Source: Antedon mediterranea
Lineage: Eukaryota; Echinodermata; Crinoidea; Comatulida; Antedonidae
Length of the DNA: 64,000 bases
Direction: 5' to 3'
NCBI RefSeq assembly: GCF_964355755.1
Contig: NC_092673.1
Location: 20,775,001 to 20,839,000 of the forward strand
This document shows positions 35,439-46,198 of the stretch, piece after piece. Below the pieces are notes generated by a model. It was not told where the DNA came from, did not search any database, and was given only the letters and a program-made list of their open reading frames with translations. The position numbers and the translations under genes were made by a program. Within the stretch, counting starts at the first letter, position 1. Each line of letters starts with the position of its first letter.

Positions 35439-35727
35439 ATTTAAAAATATTATTTGCCATAAAGGTTATATATTTTATCATTACTGTATTAAAAGCATAT
35501 TTTTGTAAAAATAGGTTTCTTTATATCGCGGAGAGGTACTAAATGTGTTTATATATATATGACCGGTTATAGTATGTTAAGTTTAATGACTTTATTAACA
35601 GGGTGTATTATGCTTTAAACGTTGATCTTGCTTTAAACGTTGATCTTGCTTTAGCGATATTATGAGGTAGTCAAACTGTTTCCTATTTGTCTTTCGCCTT
35701 TACTTGTGGCCATTGTCTTTCAATAAC

Positions 35728-36026
35728 GTCGTGAGGTGGTTTCCCGATTAATCGTATGATCAAACGGTACTGGGTATGATCAACTAGCGTTCGTGTTCCC
35801 ACCTAATCATCCATTCATAGAAGTACTGATGAAGATATCAATCTTTGGCGACAATAGAATGGACCCGAGACCTGGCTATCTTCGACTTTTAAATAATAAA
35901 AAGTTTTGAAAAATTTGTCTCGGGTCCATTCTATTGTCGCCACGTGATTAGGTGGGAACACGAACGCTAGTTGATCATACCCAGTACCGTTTGATCATAC
36001 GATTAATCGGGAAACCACCTCACGAC
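35728..36026. repeat. 299-bp near-perfect palindrome
   Basis: Arms 35728-35809 and 35945-36026 (82 bp) are reverse complements without a visible mismatch, and an inner pair (35847-35871 / 35917-35941, 25 bp) is also perfect. Asymmetric spacers of 37 and 3 nt separate the two levels. Transcribed, it would make a long hairpin. Probably a very young foldback element between the CAP and ADP-ribosylhydrolase genes. Confidence 0.9.
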
Positions 36027-36954
36027 ATAATTAGGAAATAGGGAATAATTCCACCAGTTTAGCATTGCATAAAGCTATACAAAACAATCTTTTTGCTACA
36101 AATTTCTAAAATTGTGTAGCAAAAAATACAATACAATAACTATGTTTCTCGACTCAAAAATTAGTTTGATTAGCAAATTGCTAAACAAATTTCCCCTGAT
36201 GGCAGTGATATGTAGAGATAAAACAAACGAGGAACATATACACAGCTTAATAATAAGATCCATAATCAAGTTTTTATTATACAATAGAAATGACGAATTG
36301 TGTTATAGGTAGTCGATAAATACTGATGTTTTCTTACTACAAGAAACGTCAATGCCGATCAATATGAAATTAGTTATGCATAAATAATCCAAAGAAGTAA
36401 TATGTTTACATTATTTATTTATTATTTTTATATTAAAATATACTACGTTAAATGTAATGATATTTTATTGTAATTTTTTGTGGTATTGTTTCACGATACG
36501 ATAGTAGTTATTGTCATTTTCACAACAAGTTACAAATAAAATTTGTTTGGTTGATTTACATTTGATATACATACAATACACAAATAGGCCTATATAAAGA
36601 AAAAAAAAATACAGAGATCTAAATTGCTTTAAAATACATGAATAGAATTATAAACAAATGATTGTCAGCAACGTTTACTGTTTTGATTCAGGATGATCAG
36701 TCTACCAGTTTGGCTTAAAGAGTATCAACAAGTATCAATAATTTTATTGATGCAATGTGGTTCGATTGAAAGAATCACAAATTATAAAAATTGACATTGT
36801 TCTACAGATTATACAACATAAGTTTATCAATACTGGGACTAATTTGTTTTCCTATTATACTTTTTTTTGTTCTTTTGTGACGTTTAAAGCAGTGACGAAC
36901 ATAGACAAACTGGAGTTTATAAGTATTGCACTGTGGATATACTATTTGCACTTT

Positions 36955-37022
36955 TCCCCCAATTCGAATAAACTCCCCGGGGCCTTTATTCGAGGGAGGC
37001 GTTTATTCAAATACGGTGTATA
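36955..37022. mobile_element. MITE family C fragment
   Basis: AATTCGAATAAACTCCCCGG .. GGAGGCGTTTATTCAAATACG; a short relic of the family seen at 28707. Confidence 0.6.
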
Positions 37023-37208
37023 AATATTAATTTTTTGGTCCATTTAGAATAAAAACGATGTAGTTATACTTTGTTTTGTCCTATTTATAATACAGTTTAT
37101 AATGCTTATAATTCAAAATAGAAATAAACAATCCTATATTGCACAAACAGCTAAAATAAATGAAGATATGTTAATAATGTAAGCAACTGGTATTAAGAAA
37201 GAACTTAA

Positions 37209-38360
37209 TTACCAACTTAACTCATATAACTTACTCCCTAAGCCAACAAGACAGTCATGATATTCCAACTTTTCATAGTTGTTTTTTGGAACTTGACTAA
37301 GGCCATATATGGCACCCCACCAGGCCCCAGCAAGGCTACCGGTTGCATTTCCCGCACCACCGTGAAACACGGCATTCTTGCAGATCTCATCCCAGCTACT
37401 TTCAGATGACAGAATTGCATCATACCTACAAAATGATGACATTTTCAAATAATATTTTATTAACAAAAGCATATTGAATTAATATTAAAATATTTTATGA
37501 AAAAAAGATACCTGGAACAATACCAATACTTACGCTATGATTGTTGCGTCGTAACCATGGGCACCAATAATCCTTGATCCTGAAAACTTCTGAAACAGGT
37601 TAATTCTTTCTCGAACTCCATATTTTGTTGGGAATTTTGGTTTGCTTTCACCATCTGCTATTTGTCTTACTTTAAGGTACTCTTTCCATTTTCCTTCAAA
37701 CTCTGACCACGCTTCTAGGTTCTCATCAACAGAATGTCCAGTTCCCACTACGTACTCCAGTGCTCTTGGAAGTACCGCCACTAATCTTGCTCCCCACTCA
37801 CGCGGCTCAATGCCACGAACTGCATATGACGTAAACAACGCTGCAGTTAGGGCGCCAAGATACGCAGATGGGTGATGATGAGTAATTCGGCCACTTTCAA
37901 TCGCCACACCTATCAACTTTGATAGATAATTCGGTTTGCAGTATACTAGCCCAATACACATAGCACGAATGGCTGCAGAGTTGTCCTTTGCGAGATTATC
38001 GTATGGTATCCTATAGCTGTAAATTTCACGTGGTCTTATCTTTCCCGTCCAATCCAGGAGCATTGTTCCTGGAATTCTGTCGTCCATGGCATCCATCCCA
38101 GCTAAATATTGCACAGCGAACTCATTTAAGAGAGTATCCCCAGTTTTTGTAGTACTTAGAGCTAAAGCGGATGCAATGTGAAGAACTGTGCCCTCACTTG
38201 CCTTCCATTTTGGAGGCTCAATAGTAATGGTACTTAAGCCACCCAGAGATTCAACATCACCTAGTATTTTAGCTGAGGAGTTTTCCTTCTGGTAGTGAAA
38301 TCCAAGAGTATCCGCAGAGCTAGCAAGAAGAAAAGAAGCTTGGAAGGCTTCCAGTGACAT
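37209..38360 (-). CDS. ADP-ribosylhydrolase-like protein (ARH1/ARH2 family), likely pseudoenzyme
   Basis: Two exons (37534-38360, 37209-37425; 108-nt intron) give 347 aa, the usual length of ARH1/ADPRHL1. The fold is recognised from AADTLG-like SSADTLGFHYQ, RAMCIGL, ESGRITHHHPSAYLGALTAA, WSEFEGKWKEYLK, FP-KYGVRER, GAHGYDATIIAYDA and NYEKLEY. Active ARH enzymes bind two magnesium ions through paired aspartates (S-D-D-T in the N-terminal part and G-G-D-S-D-S-T near the C-terminus) and cleave ADP-ribosyl-arginine. Here these read SEGT (55-58) and GGAGNATG (298-305), so the acidic ligands are missing or replaced. Vertebrate ADPRHL1 has a similarly degraded site, so a non-catalytic role is likely. 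The gene is head-to-head with PLPP5. Confidence 0.9.
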
Positions 38361-39032
38361 TATTATTACTCACCTCATCCAAAAACACGATCTGGTCTTA
38401 ATATAATATTCGTACATATTAAATTATATTATTAATATAGCAGAAATTGATCATCTTAAGCACAATCTTAGACGTCGTGTGCTTTGCTGTTATGGAAACA
38501 AAGGTCAGAAGTTAATCGTCATGCTTCACTAAATATGATTAGAAACATGTTACGTTCTTCCACGTCACATTTCTAGAGTCCATGGCGAAGATGGTAAGAA
38601 AAACTACTTTAAATTTATAAATTTCACAATTATTATTGTCTATTATTATAATAAATAACTCGCAATAATTACAGGTATTATAGCATGCGTCTGTATTATT
38701 GATAACGCTTTCTTTTATATTAATATTTGACAATAGAATCTAGGCCAGCTGAAACTCACCGATTTACAAGGCACACAACCCGGTTGGTGGCCTAGATTGT
38801 GGTAGAAAGCGTAAGGAAGTTTGGGCCTACTAGGCCTAGGGGTAATGTTAATTGAAATGTATAGAATAGTGATTTTTCCAACCCTAATTGTATTAATAAT
38901 ATTTGTTGTGTTTATTATTTGACTTGCAGTTCATGCTAAAAAAAATGAAAATTCAGAAAAAATGATAATTAAAAGAGTGTGGTTGTAAATTAATTTTGAT
39001 CATCACTACTTTACCAAGTTACCACCAAAACC
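38361..39032. promoter_or_regulatory. Shared intergenic (bidirectional) promoter region
   Basis: Only 672 bp separate the start codons of the divergent ADP-ribosylhydrolase-like and PLPP5 genes, so both promoters must overlap or lie in UTR introns here. I see no clear TATA box. A short ATGGCGAAGATG|GTAAG at about 38582 could be part of an upstream exon but does not join in frame to anything I recognise. Confidence 0.45.
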
Positions 39033-42000
39033 ATGCCTTGTAGATACAAGGTAAATCATGGTGCTGTCTCTGTGGTAGTCGAGGTATTCATCAGGATTGC
39101 TTTAGTCGCCATATTTTTGTAAGTAACTACAGTATGTGGTAATAAGTAATGCACTTGTCAATTGTATGACATACTATACGACTCCCGGGAGAGGTGCGTC
39201 ATTTACAAATAATTAAGGACACAGGAGTGCGTCAAAAACCCTAAATGGTACGTCACCTCAATGAACAATGGTGCGTCAATGTCCGTCACTTTACCACAAA
39301 AGGGCAGTCATGGTGCATCATTGTTCTCTAAAAGGTTCGTCACTAATTTTTAAATGGGTGCATCATTGCGGTGTAAATGTAAGTTACTTTTTAACTTAAG
39401 TGGTGCGTCATGGTAAGGTATGATGCAAATCGGAAAATTGACGCACGTCTTGAGGGTTATATACTGTAGTGCGTCATACAGTTGAACCAACATTAACCAA
39501 CATTGAAAATAGATCAAGAAAAGAGAGTAAAAATGTTGTCTATTGCAAAACAACACTGTTGTATACAGTTGTAAATTTTGACTTTACTCACTTTATATCT
39601 AAAGCTATGTCTGCACTATCAGGTATGGTAGTGATATGCCCAAATATGGTAGTTATATGACATCATCATGTATATATATGGGAACATCACAGAGCTAAAG
39701 TATCTAATTCCATATATTTGTTTTTTAAATAAACAGAATAACAGAGGAATTGAAGCCTTTTATTCGAATTATCCAACCTGAAGAAATGTGGTTGTATAAG
39801 AATCCTGTAACTCCAAGTTATGTAACAACGCCTGTCATGTTTGTATGATCTTCTTCTTTCAATATGTAAAATAATTTAAATCATAATTTATAATGTAGCG
39901 AAGTAGCTTTGAGCCTGGGAATTACCATTTTATTACAATTAATATGCCAAGGAATATATTCCGTTAATATTCCTTTTCTTTCGAGGCAGGACCATAGCCA
40001 CCAGTTAGTAAGGACCTTACCAACTCTCCCAATATCAGACTTTTCTTGAGGTTCAAAAGGTCCCAAATTCATTTTTACCATTAAAAATACATTTCGAATA
40101 CCAGACTTTCCGGGAAAACATATTAGGCCAACCAAAGTGTGAGAGATTAAACACGTCTGGAAACATACTCCCATAATGAAATAATCATTACAATTAACAG
40201 AAAATAAATATAAATATTTCTCTTCTTTTTTTTCAGTGTATTGCTGTGTTTACACCTATAGTAGTAATATTTATTTTCTTTTCATTGAGAGGTGAAAGAA
40301 CAGATTTAATTCAAGCCTTGTTAGGTATGCTGATTCTAAATGTGTGTTGTTACAGTAATTGCATTACATTCTAACCATACCATTACATTATACATTGTTT
40401 ATGCCAGATTGAGTAAAAATTACTCAATACATTCATAGAATTAGTATCACCATCATGTTAGTTGTTCTGTATAATTACAAATTGGCAGATCCAGGATTTT
40501 GATATAGGGAGATGGCCCAGGGCCTAGCAATAGTGAAATGAAGGCCTGAGTTAAATTTGATGTCCTATATTTTGCATTACAATTTCCACCAATTTGCTGG
40601 ATCTGCCCCTGATTTTAGCACCAAACAGTATGTAGGTTTGAAATAAATATAATATGATTCATTACAGCTGTTGGCTTGGCTCTCCCTCTTTGTGGCATTA
40701 TAACAAATAGCATCAAGAATATATATGGAAGGTAAGTTTATTCATATTGACTGGTTCAATTACACTATAGTAAAGAATAATAATTTGTCTGTGTGTTGAT
40801 GAAGTGGAGATGTAGCTTGGTGGCTATGATGCTTGGCTACCAACGGGTCCTGGGTTCAAGTCGTGTCAGAACTTTTTCTTACGACATACTACAGACTTTG
40901 TTTATGTATAGCATCTTCTGTATGTTTGTCTTATGAACAGGATTGCCACCTTTAAGAAGCATATAGTGAGAATTCGCTTATGGCTATTCTTGACAATTTG
41001 CCTAAATATATATAAAAAAAAAACCAAACAAAACAAGTACATTGTGCAAACAAAATTTAGAATATAAGTGGTTTAGTAGCGGGACATTGTTGAAACTATA
41101 ATATATGCAATTAACCTATGCGAATTGAAACATATAAAATTTGTAATGAATATGTGTATTGATAAAGTATATTTAGAATACAAGTGGTAAGTACAGTAGA
41201 TGTTTGTTGAAACTATGCAATTAAACGGTGCGAATTGAAACATAATTAGTAATGAGCATTTTAATTAGTAATAAGAAGCATGAATAATACCACCAAACTT
41301 ACGAGTTAAGATGACTATAGCAAAGCATTTAATAAAAAGACAAACGGCCTTAAAGTGTGACAACTTACTTACAGTTTTCCAAATGCGCACAACAAAGAAT
41401 CGACAAAATTACATGTAAATATTGCAAAGGTGTTAAAGGCCAGGTGCGGGGAAAAAATTTATATTGATCATACATTCCAATAATTATCGATCTATAGTTT
41501 CCCCTATGTTTCATATTTTTTGGGATTTTATTTGTGTTACATGAGCTTGTTGAAAATAAGCACTTTCTTATCAGTGGGGGGATAGTTCAAATTACACAGT
41601 AAAATCTCTATTCTTTTGTACACAAATTTTGTAAATAGAGAGGCATTTTAAAAAGCTATGAAAAATAAACGGTCGTGGTAAAAAATGTCATCAGATGACT
41701 AAATATAGGTAATATAACTTGAATATTACATTTCTGATATTTTTATTCAACTTCAGATTTTTATTTTCATGCTATAGCAAAAATTATCCACTGTATATCC
41801 ACCATCTTTTTTCACCATCTAGGGAGTCACCAGACATGTTATTACATTAGGTTAACTACCTAACTACTGAAAAAAAGTCTTCCTGGTTTTTATGGAAGAA
41901 TTTTGCCAAATTTTGTATTTGACCATATTAAGGGAAATTCATGTTTTTTTGTCTCGATTACTGTTACAAATATTTGATTTATGTACAATTAACCAAATAT

Positions 42001-44151
42001 TATATTTAAAATTCATGCCTGTATCTGAGCTTTAATATTAAATTAGCTTTAAAATCATTTAAAATTTCAAACTTATTTAGTCTTAAGGACCCTGTCCCTG
42101 ATGTGTTCCGCTCTCGTGTTGTATATAAATTTAAATGTATGGGATGTAATTCCATGTATATTGGTGAAACCAATAGATGGTTATATATGTGGGTGCGTGA
42201 ACGTTTCTGGGACAAGGCTTCTCACATTTTTCAACATCTGCAGGATTCAGAACGGTGTAAGGCCAGCGCTAAGGCAGAATGCTTCACCGTTCTGGATCCT
42301 GCAGATTCCGCTTTCAAACTTAAGGTCAAGGAAGCCCTCCACATCTCGTGGAGTAAACCTTCCTTGAACAAACAAATCTATAACTTAGGCATCACACTTG
42401 CCATATGATTGTTTGGTGTCTACATTCCTTGTTGTTTTATTATGCTAATTACTTACTTATTTACATACAACATGTCCTATTGGTATATAAGCACTCTAGG
42501 CGTTGTTTACTGTTCTGATGATGAGAATAGTTTCTCGAAACATGTCACATTTACATTTTAAGGCAGTTTGCCTTTTTATTAAATGCCTCGCTATAGTCAT
42601 CTTAACTAATAAGAAGCAATTGTGAATTTTATTTATTGATGATTAAAAGTAGAAATTAGATTGAATATGATAGTATTGTCATGTCATTTTATTAGACCAA
42701 GACCAGACTATTTTTGGCGATGTTTTCCTGACGGCAAAATGACCTCTGACCTGCATTGTACCGGAGATTTAGATACTGTAATGGAAGGAAGGAAAAGTTT
42801 TCCCAGTGGACATTCATCTTGTAAGTTTTATATCACAAATTAATTCTGATGATGAGAATAGTTTTCTCGAAACATGTCACAGTATTTTAAGGCAGTTTGC
42901 CTATTTATCAAATGACTCACAATTTTGATTTTGACTCAAAAGTTTGGTGGTATCATACATAATTTATCTCACCAATTTATAATAATTAGCATATTCGTTT
43001 GTTGAAGTATACATTTAATTTATTCCTATAGAAGTAAAAAATTAATGTATTTTTTACCAACAATGAAATTGAAAGTTAAATTTGAATATTATTTGAATTA
43101 CTTTCTATTTTGTTTTTCAGTTTCCTTTTGCGGTTTAACATTTTGTGCTTTATACATGATGGGTAAATTTCACATATTTGAGAGTCAAGGTCGTGGGTCA
43201 GCGCTTAAATTATGCATCAGTGGAAGTCCGTTATTTGCCTCTTTGATGATAGCACTCTCCAGGACGGCAGACTACCATCATCATTGGCAAGGTAATAATT
43301 CATTTTTTTTGGTTCTCTTGAATCTGTTTTTTTTATCGGATATTATAGATACTTGAGCTCCTGTGAATTCTGTTCCAACAAACTCTCTTTGGGAGCTTCA
43401 GAGTGCCGGAGAACAGAGCGCTGAAAATGGTTCCTCTGCATCATCTTTTTTTTTTTGTGGTTATCTAAAGGCCAACTCAGACAGCATCGTACGACGAGGC
43501 CCAATGAAACGTCTGGACTCGTCAGTGTTGTCTAAGTTGAATCCCGATGATAAGATAGCGTTTTAGGTTGTCGGGAAAACATTAACTGTTTCCCGACGAG
43601 ATGACTTGCTGGCCTCGTTGTACGGCCATGTCTGAATTGGCCTTTAGAATTTTTTATGGGATTTTTCGTATAACACATTTGTGTTAGGCACTATAAAAGA
43701 CACCCCTTATTATTAATTGCCTTATTTGTAATAGTAGAAATAGAACCACTCATTTCAGACCACTCCACTTTTCTTTGAAATGAGTTAGGATGCCATTATA
43801 AGTGTTTTAAAGCTTTTTTAGTTTCTAATGTACCATCACAAAACTATATTTTTAACCATGCCCCTCTCGGCCCAGTAAATATTTGTATACTGTACCATAA
43901 AAAAACTAATATTTATATATATAATAACTCATTTTGTGTGTTTACTTTCAGATGTTCTTGTTGGGTCGTTGCTGGGTTTAAGTATTGCGTTCATGTGCTA
44001 TCGTCAATATTACCCGTTCCTCACCCATGTGTCATGTGACAAGCCGTATGCGATGCTTACGCCATATTCGGAATTACCACGCACTGATTCTCGAGTTAGT
44101 TTGAACTATAGTGAAAGAAAAGATATTGAGGCTGCTATTCACATGATATAG
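39033..44151 (+). CDS. PLPP5: PLPP4/PLPP5-type phospholipid phosphatase, seven exons
   Basis: Exons: 39033-39118, 39737-39842, 40237-40324, 40668-40731, 42696-42820, 43121-43291, 43952-44151. Total 840 nt, 279 aa, in frame. The family dephosphorylates phosphatidic acid, diacylglycerol pyrophosphate and related lipids in internal membranes. All three PAP2 signatures are present: KX6RP (K110..R117-P118 in IKNIYGRPRP), PSGH (151-154, catalytic His154) and SRX5HX3D ([12 protein letters not shown], 203-214). The PLPP4/5-specific [24 protein letters not shown] and CYRQYYP blocks are also visible, with about six hydrophobic spans. The start [21 protein letters not shown] matches the position of the family N-terminus. 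Intron 4 holds a Penelope-like element and a SINE-like fragment. The ADP-ribosylhydrolase-like gene shares its promoter region. PLPP5 versus PLPP4 cannot be settled here. Confidence 0.92.
39190..39478 (+). repeat. Cluster of GTGCGTCA-like motifs in PLPP5 intron 1
   Basis: At least ten copies of G-T-G/A/C/T-C-G/A-T-C-A occur in under 300 bp (for example 39195, 39228, 39248, 39269, 39313, 39333, 39358, 39402, 39470, and inverted at 39439), with irregular spacing. The word resembles CREB/ATF-type TGACGY sites when inverted. Either a degenerate minisatellite or an intronic enhancer. Confidence 0.6.
39600..39698. mobile_element. Palindromic MITE family B copy 4 (partial)
   Basis: AAAGCTATGTCTGCACTATC then CCCAAATATGGTAGTTATAT, ending GGGAACATCACAGAGCTAAAG; a deleted copy in PLPP5 intron 1. 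Confidence 0.65.
40010..40150 (-). repeat. Dispersed repeat D, inverted copy
   Basis: TCTCCCAATATCAGACTTTT, AAAGGTCCCAAATTCATTTT and GAATACCAGACTTTCCGG are reverse complements of parts of the 26209 and 33543 copies. In PLPP5 intron 2. Confidence 0.55.
40490..40612. mobile_element. Short MITE with GGCAGATCCAG ends
   Basis: TTGGCAGATCCAGGATTTTG at the left and TTGCTGGATCTGCCCC at the right are terminal inverted repeats. In PLPP5 intron 3. Confidence 0.6.
40808..40880 (+). mobile_element. tRNA-derived SINE head
   Basis: GTAGCTTGGTGGCTATGATG and GGGTCCTGGGTTCAAGTC supply box A and box B of a tRNA-like promoter. No full cloverleaf forms and an unrelated tail follows. In PLPP5 intron 4. Confidence 0.5.
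42066..42408 (+). pseudogene. Penelope-like element GIY-YIG endonuclease fragment
   Basis: The frame reads [20 protein letters not shown], then [16 protein letters not shown], then [14 protein letters not shown] and [11 protein letters not shown]. The VVYKF..C..C...YIGET block followed by EALHI..KPSLN is the conserved end of Penelope-like element proteins, which use a GIY-YIG nuclease for insertion. The usual REH after the YIG block is altered (RERF) and the upstream reverse transcriptase is missing, so it is a relic. Confidence 0.8.
42515..42546 (+). ncRNA. Hammerhead-like core motif, copy 1
   Basis: CTGATGA (42515-42521), a 5-bp hairpin GAGAA/TTCTC, then GAAA (42537-42540) and CATGTC match the conserved core order of the hammerhead ribozymes known from Penelope-like elements. 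Stem III would be a palindromic CATG, possible only in a dimer, and I could not pair a convincing stem I. Treat as a candidate or decayed ribozyme. Confidence 0.35.
42846..42878 (+). ncRNA. Hammerhead-like core motif, copy 2
   Basis: The same CTGATGA - hairpin - GAAA - CATGTC order at 42846-42878, 26 bases into PLPP5 intron 5. Conservation of the core in two copies supports a structural role in the element, not activity. Confidence 0.35.
43466..43646. mobile_element. MITE with TAAAGGCCAACTCAGAC ends
   Basis: Left TAAAGGCCAACTCAGACAGC and right ATGTCTGAATTGGCCTTTA are inverted repeats extended by CGTACGACGAGGCC / GGCCTCGTTGTACG. 181 bp, in PLPP5 intron 6. Confidence 0.8.
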
Positions 44152-44289
44152 AATTTATTTTTTTAAATTAAAGCTTTTTAAAATAGGTCGAGGAAGAAAT
44201 CTCATTTTGTTATCTACTTATGGTATTAAAGTGTATTAATACTTATTTACTTAATAATACATATTTTGTTTCTTTTTAAGCCTATGTTT

Positions 44290-44299
44290 TAAAAAATAA
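44290..44299 (+). terminator. Candidate polyadenylation signal of PLPP5
   Basis: AAAAAATAAAC about 140 bases after the stop at 44151 contains AATAAA. Confidence 0.4.
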
Positions 44300-44949
44300 A
44301 CAAAACTTTTACAAAGAATTTTAGTGAATGTCTTTAGTATGACTCCTGTATACATCTACACACTACTGTAGAAACACCAAAAATGAAAGCCTGATTAAAA
44401 CAGTTAAGATGACCAAGAGAGAAAACTTTAATAAAACTATTCATAAAATATTTTATAGTTCTTTTATTGAGAGTTTTCTGACCTTTTCTTTCATCTGCTG
44501 GTTCTATAATCTCGGGGTCAAGAAAAAATTACTTACAACAAATTGTTAACTTAAGTTCGAAATTAACAGGTTGTAACCTTTTGTAATCTATCAAATTTTC
44601 GGAAAAAGTAAGGCAATTTTAACACATTCAAACCACGTTCTTTATAAGGAATTTGAAGTGTTGCCTCATGGTCTCTGTTTAGGTGTAAAACTAAGTGTAA
44701 AAAAAAATGTGCCATCAGACTCCTAAATAAATATTTTATAAATGTTAACTATTTATTATCTTTTATAATGATAAAGAATTCTGTATTTATATTTGATGTT
44801 GACATTTTATTTTAATTTGATGTAATCAATCTCCTCTTTTAATTGCCCTATGAATGAATAAAGATGAATAAAGATATATATGTAATGATACTGGGTTGAC
44901 CAAAAATAAATGCTAGGACAGTATGCAAAAGTATTTATATTACCAATCT

Positions 44950-45080
44950 TTAGCTCTGTCTACACTATCAAAAAAAGGTGTGATTTGCCCAAATATGGTA
45001 ATGATATGACATTGTGTCCATATATATAGGCACATCACATTTTTTTGCCACACACAAGTTTGATAGTGTAGACAGAGCTT
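44950..45080. mobile_element. Palindromic MITE family B copy 5
   Basis: TTAGCTCTGTCTACACTATC to TTTGATAGTGTAGACAGAGC; one of the best-preserved copies. Confidence 0.8.
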
Positions 45081-45522
45081 TATTTATGGTGTTTTTTTAA
45101 CGTGATTGATTCCAGCTCAAGTATAGGTATGACGTGTGTGCAAAAATGTTTTTATTTTGACAAATATTTTGTTACCATCTAGAACCTAGACTAAATTTCT
45201 ATGTGAACACAACCATAAACACACACAAAAGAAGAAAACAGCGACACAGTAGCTATATATGAAAGGGTTTGATTTATTTACAATCATTAATAATCTTTAT
45301 AGTACACTACTATTAATGTAATTTACAATCCCAAAAAATCACAAGTACTAAAATATTCTTTTTGCATCATTGCACCTTATGAATCAACTAAACTCTATAC
45401 CTATATATATATATATATACTGTTTAATATTTATTGTTTTCGTCTTCTATGCCATGTGGGCTGCATATGTTTCTATGGTTTGTGTGGTATGATGTAATAC
45501 ACCATATAGGCTGCATATATAC

Positions 45523-45672
45523 AGTGGTGTAACGGCTATGAGCGCTCACTGGCTAAACTCAGGGCCCCAGGGCTTACAGGGCCCCTGAGCTTACAGGGCC
45601 CCTGAGCTTTCAGGAGTAAGAAACAAGACCCTCAACCAGGGGCCACAGGTCTCTGTGTTACATCACTGCATA
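45523..45672. mobile_element. MITE with CAGTGGTGTAAC ends
   Basis: CAGTGGTGTAACGGC on the left and GTGTTACATCACTG on the right are inverted repeats. The interior has three copies of AGGGCCCC-TGAGCTT. Confidence 0.65.
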
Positions 45673-45880
45673 TCTTTGCATGATGTAACACATGTTCCTA
45701 TGTCAGGGATACATATACTGTAGTATGGAATTATTACATATGTATATCGCTACTTCATCAGATCAATACACCATAAATATTGATGTCCTAACTTTACTTA
45801 GCTTATACTAAATATATGTCCTGTCAATCAACAGAGGTCAACTCTCCTACCATATATGATTTGTGGCCAAAAGGTTTCTT

Positions 45881-46198
45881 AAAGATGTATTGTCCCTCAA
45901 AAACATGAAAAATAAAGATTAATGAAACCAGATTTTGAATAGGCCATTTTGCAGTTTTAATAAACTTATTCAATTCTGTAAAAAAAAAATCAACAAAAAT
46001 AATTATTTCACAAAAAGACAAAAACCATTGTCTGACAGACAATTTAGGTATTTTTGCTTTAAATTACAATTTTTTCAGGAAAATATTTTTGTTTTCGATC
46101 CAGTTTTTTGGTCAAGTGAATAACTTCTACCTATGTGACACTAAAAGGGCATATTCAACAACAACATTTTCATTTTAGGGGAACAATATATCTTCGAA
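45881..46198 (+). mobile_element. MITE family A copy 2
   Basis: AAAGATGTATTGTCCCTCAA to GGGGAACAATATATCTTC, collinear with 5130-5457. Confidence 0.75.

Larger units (their letters stand above)
41287..42955 (+). mobile_element. Penelope-like retroelement remnant with inverted termini
   Basis: A 54-bp inverted pair (41305-41358 against 42553-42606) brackets a region whose coding part is the Penelope-type GIY-YIG endonuclease end (42066-42408). A second copy of the 3' end lies at 42846-42955 in the next intron and includes GTTTGGTGGTAT, the inverse of ATACCACCAAAC at 41287. The reverse transcriptase is deleted. AATAAGAAGCA flanks the element at 41270 and 42608 and may be the target duplication. 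Confidence 0.7.

Noticed and set aside
38582-38593. MAKM mini-exon as the true PLPP5 start
   Set aside because: Although followed by GTAAGA, it does not join in frame to the exon at 39033, which already supplies a family-like N-terminus.
42066-42408. Host gene with a GIY-YIG nuclease domain
   Set aside because: Sequence pattern and inverted flanks are those of Penelope-like elements; frame is truncated at the 5' side.
43363-43566. 67-codon plus-strand frame in PLPP5 intron 6
   Set aside because: Mostly covers a MITE with clear inverted ends; no splice support.
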